Of a DNA stretch of 64,000 bases, positions 1 to 8,938 are shown one piece after another; position 1 is the stretch's first letter; each line of letters opens with the position of its first letter. Under the pieces are notes generated by a model, which ran no database searches, was not told the origin of the DNA, and was given only the letters and a program-made list of their open reading frames with translations. Source of the DNA: Streptomyces lanatus (GTDB lineage: Bacteria; Actinomycetota; Actinomycetes; Streptomycetales; Streptomycetaceae). The stretch lies in NCBI RefSeq assembly GCF_014655715.1, contig NZ_BNBM01000009.1, forward strand, positions 124,001 to 188,000, written 5' to 3'. The translations under genes and the position numbers were made by a program.

Positions 1-507
1 TTCGGCGACGCCGGCGGCACCGTCGTTCTGCATCGCGATCACGAACCAGGCCGCGCTGACCAGCATCAGCACGGTCGCCGAGAAGGAGGGCACCGGCCTG
101 AGCCCCCAGGGTGCGGCGCCCCTGTGGTCGGCGGCCAGCACCGGCCACAGGGCGAGAAGCGCGAAGCCGACCCCCGCGACCGCGCCATGGCGCAGGGACC
201 CTCCGCTGCTCGGCGGCAGCAGCGCGACCACGACCGCCGTCACTCCCCCTGCGCCGAGCGCCACCCGTCCGGGGAGCGCGGCGGTGCGCAGGCCCAGGGC
301 GGTCAGCAGATGGCAGACGCCGAGGGCGGCGAGCGCCACGTTCATCACCCAGAATCCGGCAGCGCCGTAGGACGCCAGGGCACTGATCGTCTGTGTGGCC
401 GGGTCGTAGCCGGGCCCCTCGAGCTGCGCCGCGACCGCCCAGCCTGCGATCAGTACGGCAGGCGCACATCCCGACGAGAGCAAGGCCCATCTAGGCACAA
501 GTCGCAT
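1..507 (-). CDS. DUF998-like integral membrane protein (3' end cut by window edge)
   Basis: The reading frame runs from an ATG at 507 to the left edge without a stop, giving 169 visible residues. It is strongly hydrophobic with several membrane helices: residues about 8-28, then a short periplasmic loop containing DPATQTISAL, then helices near 50-70, 80-97, 108-125 and 143-160. The GYDPATQTISALASYGA motif after the first helix is typical of DUF998 proteins, a family of roughly 200-aa membrane proteins without known function. The gene transcribes leftward, away from the gene at 695, so 508-694 is a divergent promoter region. Family placement is by pattern recognition; function is unknown. Confidence 0.7.
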   Translation of the reverse strand, partial: MRLVPRWALLSSGCAPAVLIAGWAVAAQLEGPGYDPATQTISALASYGAAGFWVMNVALAALGVCHLLTALGLRTAALPGRVALGAGGVTAVVVALLPPSSGGSLRHGAVAGVGFALLALWPVLAADHRGAAPWGLRPVPSFSATVLMLVSAAWFVIAMQNDGAAGVAE

Positions 508-694
508 CGAACTACAGTAAAACGCCCGAATCGACTGACCTGTCAGCTACACGCTGATGGCGAACAGGTCTGCGGCGGTCGTACGAACCACCTGCAAACG
601 CCAGGCCACGCCACCCCTTCCGGCACTTAGAAATATCCACCAGCATGAAGGGCCCTGAACGAGCCGGGAGTGCCGAGAGTGGTGGGGGTAGGAC

Positions 695-1174
695 ATGCAG
701 CGCGCCTTGGGGAAGCAGGCCGTCGAGTGGCTCGCGGCGGCTGCGACGGATCCTCGGTCGTGCCGGCAGCGGTGGGACCGCGGCGAGGACGCGGTGCTGC
801 TGGAGGCGGGGCGGCTGTGGGACGTGCTCAGCGTGCCCGAGCACATCGGCCTGCGCACTCTGGATCTGCTCGGACGCGTACGACGCAGAGCGTCGGGGCC
901 GGTTCTGATGAACTGCGGTGCGCGCCGCGTGGGCTTCTTCATCCCGCCCGCCCCGCCCGCTCCGGTCACGGGGTGGACCGGGCCCGGGGTCCGGTATGTC
1001 GGCAGGGGATCGTGGGTCGCCGTACCGCCGCCGGACCACTTCGGCGGCTGGCGCCTGGAGTGGCTGCGGCCGCCGGACGGCACGGGCGCCTTGTACGACC
1101 CCGATGTCGTCCGGTCGGCGCTGCGCAAGGTGGGCGGCGCGCTCGCCACCCCGGTGCGCGTCAGTCGGCCTTGA
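695..1174 (+). CDS. Conserved Streptomyces protein, paralogue of the protein at 3324-3860
   Basis: A 159-aa soluble protein. The start has a GTAGGAC ribosome-binding site just upstream. It shares a long collinear pattern with the protein at 3324-3860: EWLAAA near the N-terminus, LLEAGR.WDVL in the middle, and RWL/EWL.PPDGTGAL near the C-terminus. Proteins of this pattern are common in Streptomyces and I recall them sometimes being annotated as bifunctional DNA primase/polymerase N-terminal-like, but no catalytic primase motif is evident here, so I do not assign an activity. Its last 14 bases overlap the convergent gene at 1161-1565. Function unknown. Confidence 0.7.
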   Translation: MQRALGKQAVEWLAAAATDPRSCRQRWDRGEDAVLLEAGRLWDVLSVPEHIGLRTLDLLGRVRRRASGPVLMNCGARRVGFFIPPAPPAPVTGWTGPGVRYVGRGSWVAVPPPDHFGGWRLEWLRPPDGTGALYDPDVVRSALRKVGGALATPVRVSRP

Positions 1175-1565
1175 AGGGACCGGCGACGCCGACGCGTCCG
1201 CCGAGGGCGCTCCCCTCCCACACGAACACCGGCCCGGGAAGGCCGCGGGGGACGACGATCGCCGGTACGCGCCCGGGTTCGTCGGTACGCCGCACGCCCG
1301 CGGGTCCGGTGTCGACGGCACGGGCCAGACCGGCGCACCGGCCGACCGCCCAGGAGGTGACGGCCTGCGCCCGGGCATCGGTGACCGCGCCGGGGTCCCC
1401 TGCCGTGTCGCGGCGGCCCGGAACCGCGCGCCCCTTGGCACGCCACTCCGCGACCAGTTCCGCGTAGATCGAAGGCCGGCCCCGGACCCCGGTGACCGGT
1501 ACGACGTACGACACGGGAGCGTCATCGCCTCCGAGGACGCGCCGCGCCGGATCAGTGCTGTCCAT
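1161..1565 (-). CDS. Hypothetical protein
   Basis: A 134-aa protein beginning with MDSTDPARRVLGG. An upstream extension to 1709 is open but has no plausible composition, so the ATG at 1565 was preferred. The visible sequence has a central stretch RPSIYAELVAEWRAKGRAVPG and a C-terminal hydrophobic patch VPAIVVPRGLPGPVFVWEG. There is no signal peptide and no recognised motif. It converges with and overlaps the gene ending at 1174 by 14 bp and is divergent from the small gene at 1708, with which it shares a 142-bp intergenic region. I do not recognise the family. Confidence 0.55.
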   Translation of the reverse strand: MDSTDPARRVLGGDDAPVSYVVPVTGVRGRPSIYAELVAEWRAKGRAVPGRRDTAGDPGAVTDARAQAVTSWAVGRCAGLARAVDTGPAGVRRTDEPGRVPAIVVPRGLPGPVFVWEGSALGGRVGVAGPFKAD

Positions 1566-1707
1566 GCCGGGGCAACGCCGAGGCGTGCGCCGGTGGTACG
1601 CCGGCCGCCCCCACCACCACCCGGTCGAGTGAGCACATCCCTCGGATGGCGGCGCACACCGCTCGATGTACGGCACCCGCACTCGAACACAGACAGGAGC
1701 CGACCGC

Positions 1708-1860
1708 ATGGATCTGAGCGACAGCGACGAACCCGCCGACTGCCCGTGGTGCGACGCGCTGCGGGACGCGAGCCTGCCACCGGCGGCCCAGCCGCCCCGG
1801 TCGGCGGGGCGCCGGTACGACCCGTATGTGTCGGGAGCCCAGTACGACGGCGACGACTGA
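1708..1860 (+). CDS. Small acidic hypothetical protein with one CxxC-like pair
   Basis: A 50-aa reading frame starting MDLSDSDEPADCPWCDALRD. The ATG at 1708 follows an AGGAGC ribosome-binding site with a 7-bp gap, which favours it over the in-frame ATG at 1666. The CPWC pair could bind metal or be redox-active, but nothing else supports this. It ends 16 bp before the convergent stop of the phosphatase at 1877. Codon third positions are GC-rich as in neighbouring genes. Small size keeps confidence moderate. Confidence 0.45.
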   Translation: MDLSDSDEPADCPWCDALRDASLPPAAQPPRSAGRRYDPYVSGAQYDGDD

Positions 1861-1876
1861 CACCCGCCGACGCCGC

Positions 1877-3145
1877 TCAGCCGCCCTCGTCGTCACGCAG
1901 GTCACGCAGGTGCAGCTGGGCGGCGAGCACGGCGACGTCGTCCTCGGCGTGCTCGGCGTCGAGGCGGACGAGCACGGTGTCGATGACCTCCTCGACGCCC
2001 GCGGTGGCCTCGAAGCCGACCCCGGCCAGCCGGTCCATGGAGTGGTCGATGTCCTCGCCGCGGCGCTCGACGAGCCCGTCGGTGAACAGCACCAGCGTCT
2101 GGGTCGGGTCCAGCTGGCAGGTGGCCGGCTCGTAGCCGCCGAGGCCCGTGCCCAGGGGCGGGCCGACCGGTACCGGCAGCAGTGAGGTGCGGCCCTGCGC
2201 GTCGATCACGGCGGGCGGCAGATGGCCGGCGCTGGCCAGCGTCACCTGGCCGCGGTTGGGGTCGACGCGTGCGATCAGGCAGGTCGCGGGGCGGCGGTCC
2301 GGGTCGGCGGAGGCACTGTCGTCGAGTTGGCGCAGCACGCGGTGCGGCGGCAGGTCGGCGGAGGCGATGTAGCGCAGTGAGGAGCGGTACGCGGTCATGT
2401 CCACGGCGGCTTCGAGGCCGTGCCCCATGACATCGCCGACGACGAGCAGCGTCCGGCCGAAGTGCAGCCGCACCGTCTCGCACCAGTCGCCGCCGACCAG
2501 GGCGCTCTGCCCGACCGGCAGATAGCGGATGGCCACGTCCAGGTTCGGGTGCGGTCGGCCGGGCTCGGCGAGCAGGGCCCGCTGAAGATCGCCGACGATC
2601 CCGCTGACCCGCTCGTGCTCACGGGCGTGCCGGATCGTGGCCGCGGCCCGCTCGGCGAGGAGCGCCAGCAGCTCGGCCTCCACCGCGGTGAACGGCGCCC
2701 CCGCACGGGCGCAGACCAGCGCGCCGTAGGGATGTCCGTCGGTGGTCAGCGGCACGCGGAGCGCCGGTCGGGCTTGGCCGGTGGAGGCGTACGGGATGGG
2801 GGTCGCGGCCTCCTCCAGGGTGCTCTCCTGCCGTGCCGCCGCCATGGCCCACTGGACGTCGGGCAGCAGTGCCGGGTCGCCGGTGACGGCCTCGTACTGA
2901 GCACCGGCCTCGCCTCCTACGCGCAGCACGGCCGCCGTGCCGCCCAGCTGCCGGACCGCCTCCCGGGTCAGCTCCGCGCAGGTCGCGGCCTCGTCCAGCG
3001 TGGTGCCGATCCTGACCAGGGCGGCGCGCAGCGCGGTGAGCCGGGACGGCAGGACGGGGTCCTGGCCGCGTACGCCGGCGGACGCGACGGGCCGCACCCT
3101 CGACGGTCGATGAAACGACTGGAACCAGCGCACCACAACAAACAC
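1877..3145 (-). CDS. GAF-domain PP2C-type (SpoIIE/RsbU-like) serine phosphatase
   Basis: A 422-aa soluble protein. Residues about 38-175 form a GAF-like sensory domain, and about 195-410 form a PP2C/SpoIIE phosphatase domain. The metal-binding signature GGDW is at 218-221 and GDVMGHG at 237-243, followed by a conserved SAGHLPP and a FTDGLVERR motif near 330-360. Enzymes of this type dephosphorylate anti-sigma-factor antagonists in partner-switching pathways controlling stress or development. No kinase or STAS gene is adjacent, so the partner is unknown. The GTG start at 3145 is not backed by a strong ribosome-binding site, and an internal start before residue 40 is possible. Confidence 0.85.
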   Translation of the reverse strand: MFVVVRWFQSFHRPSRVRPVASAGVRGQDPVLPSRLTALRAALVRIGTTLDEAATCAELTREAVRQLGGTAAVLRVGGEAGAQYEAVTGDPALLPDVQWAMAAARQESTLEEAATPIPYASTGQARPALRVPLTTDGHPYGALVCARAGAPFTAVEAELLALLAERAAATIRHAREHERVSGIVGDLQRALLAEPGRPHPNLDVAIRYLPVGQSALVGGDWCETVRLHFGRTLLVVGDVMGHGLEAAVDMTAYRSSLRYIASADLPPHRVLRQLDDSASADPDRRPATCLIARVDPNRGQVTLASAGHLPPAVIDAQGRTSLLPVPVGPPLGTGLGGYEPATCQLDPTQTLVLFTDGLVERRGEDIDHSMDRLAGVGFEATAGVEEVIDTVLVRLDAEHAEDDVAVLAAQLHLRDLRDDEGG

Positions 3146-3323
3146 CCTAAAACGGTGACAAACCTTCGGTCAGTACGGGGGCGCACGCCCTCCCGCCTGC
3201 CTGTTTGGAGCGCGGGCGCTCGCCCCATACGGGGAATTGAGCTCCCGCCGTATGGCCGTGGCACCTGCCACCCGGTGCACTAGGGCATCAACCGGGCGTC
3301 AGCGCACCACAGGGAGGCTCTTT

Positions 3324-3860
3324 ATGGCACTCACGGAGTGGACGAGGTCGATGGAGTGGCTGGCCGCGGCGTCGGAGGACCCCGGCGCCTGCAAGCAGGA
3401 GTGGCAGAACGGCAGCACCGGGGTGGCGCTGCTGGAGGCGGGGCGGTTCTGGGACGTGCTGATCGTGCCGGAGGAGCTCGGCCTGCGGGTCGCCGACCTC
3501 CTGGAGGAGCTGCCACTGCTCGAATCCGGCCCCTGTCTGCTGGACGCCCGACGACGGCACGTCGGTTTCCTGCTGCCCCCCGAGCCGCAGACCCTGTGGA
3601 TCGGCACCGGCGTACGTCTGCTGGGTGCGGGGACGTGGATCGCCGCCCCCGCCCCGCACTGCCGCTGGGGCGCCCTGCGCTGGCTCGTCCCGCCGGACGG
3701 CACCGGCGCCCTGAACATGCCGGAGGTCCTGGAGGTCGCCCTCCAGCGCTGCACGGACGAACTGTCCCGCCTCCAGGGCCGGTGCACACCACCGGAGAGC
3801 CCGGCCGGCTGTCCGCAGCCGGTGCTCCAGTACGCCACGCGGGCCCGCGTACGCCGGTGA
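3324..3860 (+). CDS. Conserved Streptomyces protein, paralogue of 695-1174
   Basis: A 178-aa soluble protein starting MALTEWTRSMEWL. The ATG at 3324 follows an AGGGAGG ribosome-binding site, so the 29-residue upstream extension was rejected. It matches the protein at 695-1174 over nearly the whole length (MEWLAAASEDP, ALLEAGRFWDVL, VGFLLPPEP, PPDGTGAL). The C-terminal tail of about 30 residues is absent from the paralogue. The two copies flank the PP2C phosphatase gene. Function unknown; the same weak recollection of primase-like annotation applies. Confidence 0.7.
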   Translation: MALTEWTRSMEWLAAASEDPGACKQEWQNGSTGVALLEAGRFWDVLIVPEELGLRVADLLEELPLLESGPCLLDARRRHVGFLLPPEPQTLWIGTGVRLLGAGTWIAAPAPHCRWGALRWLVPPDGTGALNMPEVLEVALQRCTDELSRLQGRCTPPESPAGCPQPVLQYATRARVRR

Positions 3861-3866
3861 TCGCCC

Positions 3867-6014
3867 TCAGCGCCTCAGATCCGCGCCACCCGCGGCGACG
3901 ACGACACGGTCCCGCTCCGTGCGGGTGAAGAGCCCGTCAGCCAGCCATCGGTCCGCGAGGGTGCGTACCGCCTGCAAGAAGCGGCCGGAGGTTGCGAAGG
4001 GGGCCTGCTCCCAGAGCACATCGAGGAAGGTCAGACCGTCACCGCGGGCACGGTTGGGTACGCCCGAGTCGGCCGTACCGAACACGACGACGGGTTCTGA
4101 ACGCTTGAAGTAGGCGTGGTAGCGGGTGTCGTCCGCGATGTGGAACGGCGCGAGGGTCAGCCCGTGTGTGGTGAAGTGCATCGGGCGGCCCTCGGGACGG
4201 ACCGCGTCGGCGAGGTCGCCCCGGAGCGTGAAGTCCTTGTAGAAGGAGAAGGCGCGGAACTGCGGTTCCGGACTCCGGGCGACCAGCAGGACCGGTCCGT
4301 AGAACACCGACTGAACGGCGGGATCGTCCAACGCCCTTTCGATGCGGAGGCGGTAGGGGGTGGAGATCCGGATCCGGTCGCCGCGCTGCCAGCTTCTGCT
4401 GAGGGTGAGGTAGCTGCCGGGCACCGCCTCGGCCCGTTGCCGAACCCCGTTGACCGTGACGGTGAACCCTGCCGTGGCCCATGACGGAACGCGGAGTCTC
4501 ACGTCGAGCGGGCCGCTTCCCTCACGGATCGTCAGGGTGCGTACGCCCTCGGCCGGGAACTCGCTCGTCTGCTCGATGACGAAGCCCCTCTCCGGCCACC
4601 TCAGTGTCGAGGCGAGGTAGAGGTTCACGTACAGGGCGTTGCCGTCGGCGGAGCGGAAGTAGACCGAGTCCTGGTACTTGGTGTGGTTCTCCATGCCGGT
4701 GCCGCCGCAGCAGGTGCCCGTGTTGTCGTACTCGCGCCGCGTCCCCGGGCCCATCCCGACGAAATAGGTGACCTCGGGGCTGTCCGTGCTCGGCGCGTCC
4801 CGGCGGGAGGCGAGGATGTGGTTGGTCAGGCCCCGCTCGTAGTACTCCAGGTAGGCGGCGTCGGGCTGGTGGAAGAACAGCTGCCGGCTCAGCTTGAGCA
4901 TGTTGTACGTCGCGCAGGTCTCGGCGTTGTTGTCGCCCAGCGTGGCCGCGATGGCGCCCCGGGCGCGGAACATCTCGCCCTGGCCCGTGCCGCCCAGGCT
5001 GTACGACCGGGGACCCGCGACCATCCCCCAGAAGTTGCGGGCGGCGTGGGCGTACTCCTCGTCCCCCGTGGCGTCGAACAGCCGCAGGTAACCGGTGAAT
5101 TGCGGGATGTGCTGGTTGGCGTGTCTGCCTTCCAGGATGTCGCGGTTCTCGGCGCAGGCCTCCAGTAACGCCGTGTTGTCGAAGCACCGGGCGGCGGCGA
5201 GGTGTTCCTCCCGGCCGGTGAGGGCGTACAGGTCCGCCAGCACCTCGTTCATCCCGCCGTACTCGCCGGCGATGTAGATCGACCACATCCGCTCCAGCTG
5301 CGCCTTCGGCAGATGGCCGAGCCTGCTGTGGACCCAGTCGCCCATCTTCGAGGCGATCTCCAGGGCCTGCCCGTTCCCGGCGAGGGTGTGCGCGTCGAGG
5401 AGACCGCGCATGATCTTGTGGCAGGTGTAGTAGGGCGCCCAGATGGTGGGGTACGTCGTGTAGCTCTCCAGCAGGATGAACTGCGTCTCCGGGTACGCCG
5501 CCAGGTAGCCGGGATGGCTGGGTCTCGGCGATCCGTGCTCCGCCAGGGCTTGCTGGCACTCGCCGAGCGCCCCGACCAGATGGTCCAGCTTGGCCTTGAG
5601 CGCGGCCTCCCCCGTGTCGGCGTACGCCTGGGCGACGAGGGTGAGGAAGTGGCCGCCGTAGTGGCCACGCAGATTGCCGTCGGAGGTCTCCCAGCCGCCG
5701 GGCGGACGGGCACCGAGGGTGTCGAGCCCGGCGTTGGCCCGGAAGACCGCCAGGATGCGGTCGGCCGGATAGGCCCTGGCGTAGTCGAGCATCAGGTCGC
5801 GCTTGCGGCGGAAGACACCGTCGCCGAGCCTCACCTGGTCCAGCGGGAAGGGGCGCACGGCCCAGGTGGACGGGACGGGCACCGGAGCCGCGGCGGACGG
5901 GGCCGGGCCGGTCACGGCGGCGTACGCCGAGGGGGTGGCGTACGCGAGCGGGGCCGCGGCCGCGGTCCCGGCGGCGAGTCTCAACAGACGGCGGCGGGTG
6001 GGGGGTTGGGACAT
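3867..6014 (-). CDS. Tat-exported GH127-family (DUF1680) beta-L-arabinofuranosidase-like enzyme
   Basis: A 715-aa protein beginning with MSQPPTRRRLLRLAAG, a twin-arginine leader followed by an alanine-rich hydrophobic segment ending near residue 33. The body is a GH127 fold, an (alpha/alpha)6 barrel with beta-sandwich domains. The zinc and catalytic site known from the Bifidobacterium enzyme HypBA1 (Glu-x-Cys and Cys-Cys) is present as E365-T-C367 and C435-C436. It would remove beta-L-arabinofuranosyl units outside the membrane. The upstream GH127 gene ends 2 bp before this start, so the two are translationally coupled. It is the last gene of the leftward transport/hydrolysis operon that begins at 11257. 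Exact substrate is inferred. Confidence 0.88.
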   Translation of the reverse strand: MSQPPTRRRLLRLAAGTAAAAPLAYATPSAYAAVTGPAPSAAAPVPVPSTWAVRPFPLDQVRLGDGVFRRKRDLMLDYARAYPADRILAVFRANAGLDTLGARPPGGWETSDGNLRGHYGGHFLTLVAQAYADTGEAALKAKLDHLVGALGECQQALAEHGSPRPSHPGYLAAYPETQFILLESYTTYPTIWAPYYTCHKIMRGLLDAHTLAGNGQALEIASKMGDWVHSRLGHLPKAQLERMWSIYIAGEYGGMNEVLADLYALTGREEHLAAARCFDNTALLEACAENRDILEGRHANQHIPQFTGYLRLFDATGDEEYAHAARNFWGMVAGPRSYSLGGTGQGEMFRARGAIAATLGDNNAETCATYNMLKLSRQLFFHQPDAAYLEYYERGLTNHILASRRDAPSTDSPEVTYFVGMGPGTRREYDNTGTCCGGTGMENHTKYQDSVYFRSADGNALYVNLYLASTLRWPERGFVIEQTSEFPAEGVRTLTIREGSGPLDVRLRVPSWATAGFTVTVNGVRQRAEAVPGSYLTLSRSWQRGDRIRISTPYRLRIERALDDPAVQSVFYGPVLLVARSPEPQFRAFSFYKDFTLRGDLADAVRPEGRPMHFTTHGLTLAPFHIADDTRYHAYFKRSEPVVVFGTADSGVPNRARGDGLTFLDVLWEQAPFATSGRFLQAVRTLADRWLADGLFTRTERDRVVVAAGGADLRR

Positions 6015-6016
6015 GC

Positions 6017-8023
6017 TCAGGCTCCGATCGTGGAGTGTCGGTCGTCGGCGGGTACGAGGTCGGGCGGAGGTGGAGCGGTGCTGTCCGGTTCCATGGCCGG
6101 CAGCCACACCCGTACCGTCGAGGGCCCGCGGTTCGCCCAGGAGTGGTAGGGGACCAGGACGATCCCCGTACGATCGGCGGGCGGCGGGACGGCGGTCGCG
6201 TCGAGCGGCCGGTACGGCCAGGTCGCCTCGCGCCGTGTGTCGTACGCGGTGATCTGCCCGGCGGCGACGACCGTGCCGTCCGGCCCGTCCTCCGGCGCGG
6301 CGGACGGGTCCACCCGGATCACATCGACCTCGTGTCCGTCCGGCAGGTCCACGGACTCGGCGCAGTACACCAGCGGCCCGCGCTGGACGGCCACCGTGCC
6401 GCGGACGGCGTCGACGCGCGGGTCGGCCCGGATCCAACACGGCCGTACGGGCAGTTCGAGGCGGATCTCGTCACCGGCCCGGAACGCCCGGGTCACCTCG
6501 GCCGTGCCCGGGGCCACGGTGCGGCGGGTCCCGTCCGGGTCGACCAGCCACGCCGTGGCTCCCGCCGTCCACGCCGGGACACGCAGCGACACGGTCCACG
6601 GGCCATCCGAGGACGACCGGTCGACGCGCACCGTCACGCTTCCGCCCGACGGGTAGTCGGTCCGGACGCGCAGCGCGACCTGGTGGCCGCCTTCGAGCGA
6701 GGTGGTGATCTCCGCGTCGGCGTACTGGTGCAACTGCACGCCGTGGTCGTCGGCCGTCGCGAGGTAGGCGGGCAGCTGGGCCAGCGTCCGCGCCACATTG
6801 GTCGGACAGCAGGACACCGCGAACCAGGGCGCGCGCAGGCTCGACTCGGCGCGCGGGCTCACGGTGTCCTCGGCGGGGACGGCGCCCCGGTGGCGCCGGT
6901 GCAGGGTGTTGGAGTAGAAGAAGGCCCGGCCGTCCTGGGCCGGGGAGGTCGCGACCACGTTGAACAGGGTCCGCTCGGCGAGGTCGGCGAAGCGCGGCTC
7001 GCCGGTGGCCAGCAGCAGCCGCCAGCTGAGCATCACGGAGGCGACGCCGGCGCAGGTCTCCGAGTAGGCGCGGTCCGGCGGGAGGACGAAGTCCTCGCCG
7101 AAGGACTCGTCCCGGTGGTGCGAGCCCATGCCGCCCGTCAGATAGGTCCGTCGGGCGACCGTCGCCTCCCATTGCCGTACGACCGCGGTGAGCAGGTCGT
7201 CGTCCCCGGTCTCCACGGCGACATCGACGGCGCCGGCCGCGAGGTAGAGGGCGCGGACGGCGTGGCCTCGCAGCACCGTGGCCCGGCGTACGGGCTGGTC
7301 GTCCTGGTAGTAGACGCGGCCGAACTCGCCGTCGGCGAGCGTGCCGTGGCCGCGGCGGTCGATGAAGAGCGCCGCCTGGTCGAGGTAGCGCTCTTCCCCC
7401 GTCAGCCTGGCCAGTTCCACCAGCGCCGGCTCGATCCCCGGGTGGCCGCAGACGCCCTCGATGCCGCCCGGCCCGAAGGTGGCGCACACATGGTCCGCGG
7501 CCCGTCGGGCGATCTTCGTCAGCTCGCCCTCGCCCCGGGTACGGGCCTGGGCCACGCCCGCCTGGATCAAGTGCCCGTGGCAGTAGAGCTCGTGGCCCCA
7601 TTCGAGGTCGCTGTAGCGGCGCCGCTGTCCTGGGTGGCCGAAGGCGGTGTTCAGGTAGCCGTCCGGTGTCTGGGCGGGTGCGACGGCCTCGGTGAGTGCG
7701 GCGATGTCCGCGTCGAGCGTGCCCGCGGTGCCGGCCTGCCAGGCCATGCCTTCGAGGAGTTTGTAGAGCTCGGAGTCGGCGAACTCCCGGCCGCGCCGGT
7801 CCCGGTGGACACGGCCCTCGGCGGCGGCGCGGAAGTTGCCGGTCCAGCCGACGCGTTCCATCCAGTCGCGGCAGTGGCCGAGGGTAGCGGTCTCGTTGGT
7901 GTGCCTGCGGCGGGCCCAGAATCCCCCAGTGATCCTGACCTCGTCGAGACCGAGCGGTCGCAGCCTGCCACGGCTCGGCGCCACGGGCAGGACAAGTGAC
8001 CGCGCTGTGTTCTCCTTCACCAC
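6017..8023 (-). CDS. Cytoplasmic GH127-family beta-L-arabinofuranosidase
   Basis: A 668-aa protein without signal peptide, close in length to HypBA1 (658 aa). The zinc/catalytic residues are E322-T-C324 and C405-C406. The start is taken as GTG at 8023 (VVKENTAR); the neighbouring GTG at 8020 is equally possible and a longer upstream extension runs into the permease gene in another frame. Recognisable features include ITGGFW near the N-terminus and GHPGIEPALVEL in the barrel. It lies 65 bp after the permease gene. An intracellular copy next to an importer suggests that beta-L-arabino-oligosaccharides are imported and trimmed inside to L-arabinose. Confidence 0.9.
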   Translation of the reverse strand: MVKENTARSLVLPVAPSRGRLRPLGLDEVRITGGFWARRRHTNETATLGHCRDWMERVGWTGNFRAAAEGRVHRDRRGREFADSELYKLLEGMAWQAGTAGTLDADIAALTEAVAPAQTPDGYLNTAFGHPGQRRRYSDLEWGHELYCHGHLIQAGVAQARTRGEGELTKIARRAADHVCATFGPGGIEGVCGHPGIEPALVELARLTGEERYLDQAALFIDRRGHGTLADGEFGRVYYQDDQPVRRATVLRGHAVRALYLAAGAVDVAVETGDDDLLTAVVRQWEATVARRTYLTGGMGSHHRDESFGEDFVLPPDRAYSETCAGVASVMLSWRLLLATGEPRFADLAERTLFNVVATSPAQDGRAFFYSNTLHRRHRGAVPAEDTVSPRAESSLRAPWFAVSCCPTNVARTLAQLPAYLATADDHGVQLHQYADAEITTSLEGGHQVALRVRTDYPSGGSVTVRVDRSSSDGPWTVSLRVPAWTAGATAWLVDPDGTRRTVAPGTAEVTRAFRAGDEIRLELPVRPCWIRADPRVDAVRGTVAVQRGPLVYCAESVDLPDGHEVDVIRVDPSAAPEDGPDGTVVAAGQITAYDTRREATWPYRPLDATAVPPPADRTGIVLVPYHSWANRGPSTVRVWLPAMEPDSTAPPPPDLVPADDRHSTIGA

Positions 8024-8088
8024 TTCATGCCTTCGGTTCGTCCCTTCAGTTGTCCGTCCAGGCCGTCCGACGCGCCGGTCATGAGCCA

Positions 8089-8928
8089 TCAGCCCTTGAG
8101 AGCGCCGGACATGAAGCCCCGTACGTAGTGCCGTTGCAGCAGCAGGAAGAGGAGGAGGCAGGGCACGGCGAGGACCACGACGCCCGCCTCGGTGGCGCCG
8201 TAGTCGACGGCGCCCATGCTCTGCTGCCGCAGATTCGCGACGGCCAGCGGCAGCGGCGCCTTCTCGCTGTCGGAGATGAGGATCAGCGGTGCGATGAAGT
8301 CGTTCCAGGCCGCCAGGAACGCGAAGAGACCGACGGTGATCAGTCCCGGGCGCACCGCCGGGAGGAGGACGCGCCGCAGCGCGCCCGCCGTGCCGCAGCC
8401 GTCGACCAGCGCCGACTCCTCCAGTTCGCGTGGCACCGCCTCGAAGGAGATCCGCATCATGAAGGTGGCGAACGGCAGTTGGAACATGGTCAGGACCAGG
8501 CACAGCCCGATCAGCGAGTTCTGCAGATGGAGTCTGCCGAGCAGAACGTAGAGGGGGATGAGGAGGGTGGCGTAGGGGACCATGAGGATGGCCAGGGTCA
8601 GCAGGAACAGCAGGTTCTTGCCGGGGAATTCGAAGCGGGCGAAGGCGTAGCCGCCCAGCAGCGACACCCCGAGGGTCACGGCGACGGTCAGCGCCGAGAC
8701 GACGGTGCTGTTGAGGAGGTATCGCCACAGGCCCGCGTCGTAGTCGAGGAGCGTCCGGTAGTTGCCGAGGCCGTAGCCGGACTCCTGTGCGGTGCCGGGC
8801 TGTCCGCTGACGGAGGCCCAGGCGTTCCACAGCAGCGGAAAGAGGAAGATGACGGCCAGCCCTCCGGTGACGACGTAGTGGGGCGTCCGGCCGAGGGTGC
8901 GGGTCAGCACCGTGGTGTCCCTTCCCAT
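8089..8928 (-). CDS. Carbohydrate ABC transporter permease, MalG type
   Basis: A 279-aa inner-membrane permease with six predicted membrane helices. The EAA loop is visible as ELEESALVDGCGTAGALRRV near residues 170-190, where it contacts the ATPase. Families of this type form a heterodimer with a MalF-type permease, which is encoded immediately upstream with a 10-bp gap. No ATPase gene is present in the locus; in Streptomyces such importers are known to use a shared ATPase (MsiK) encoded elsewhere, so that is the likely partner. Confidence 0.92.
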   Translation of the reverse strand: MGRDTTVLTRTLGRTPHYVVTGGLAVIFLFPLLWNAWASVSGQPGTAQESGYGLGNYRTLLDYDAGLWRYLLNSTVVSALTVAVTLGVSLLGGYAFARFEFPGKNLLFLLTLAILMVPYATLLIPLYVLLGRLHLQNSLIGLCLVLTMFQLPFATFMMRISFEAVPRELEESALVDGCGTAGALRRVLLPAVRPGLITVGLFAFLAAWNDFIAPLILISDSEKAPLPLAVANLRQQSMGAVDYGATEAGVVVLAVPCLLLFLLLQRHYVRGFMSGALKG

Positions 8929-8938
8929 GAGCGACGGC

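Noticed and set aside
512..1780. Long minus-strand frame across 695-1174.
   Set aside because: Arg/Pro-rich shadow of the genes at 695 and 1161 with no domain or start signal.
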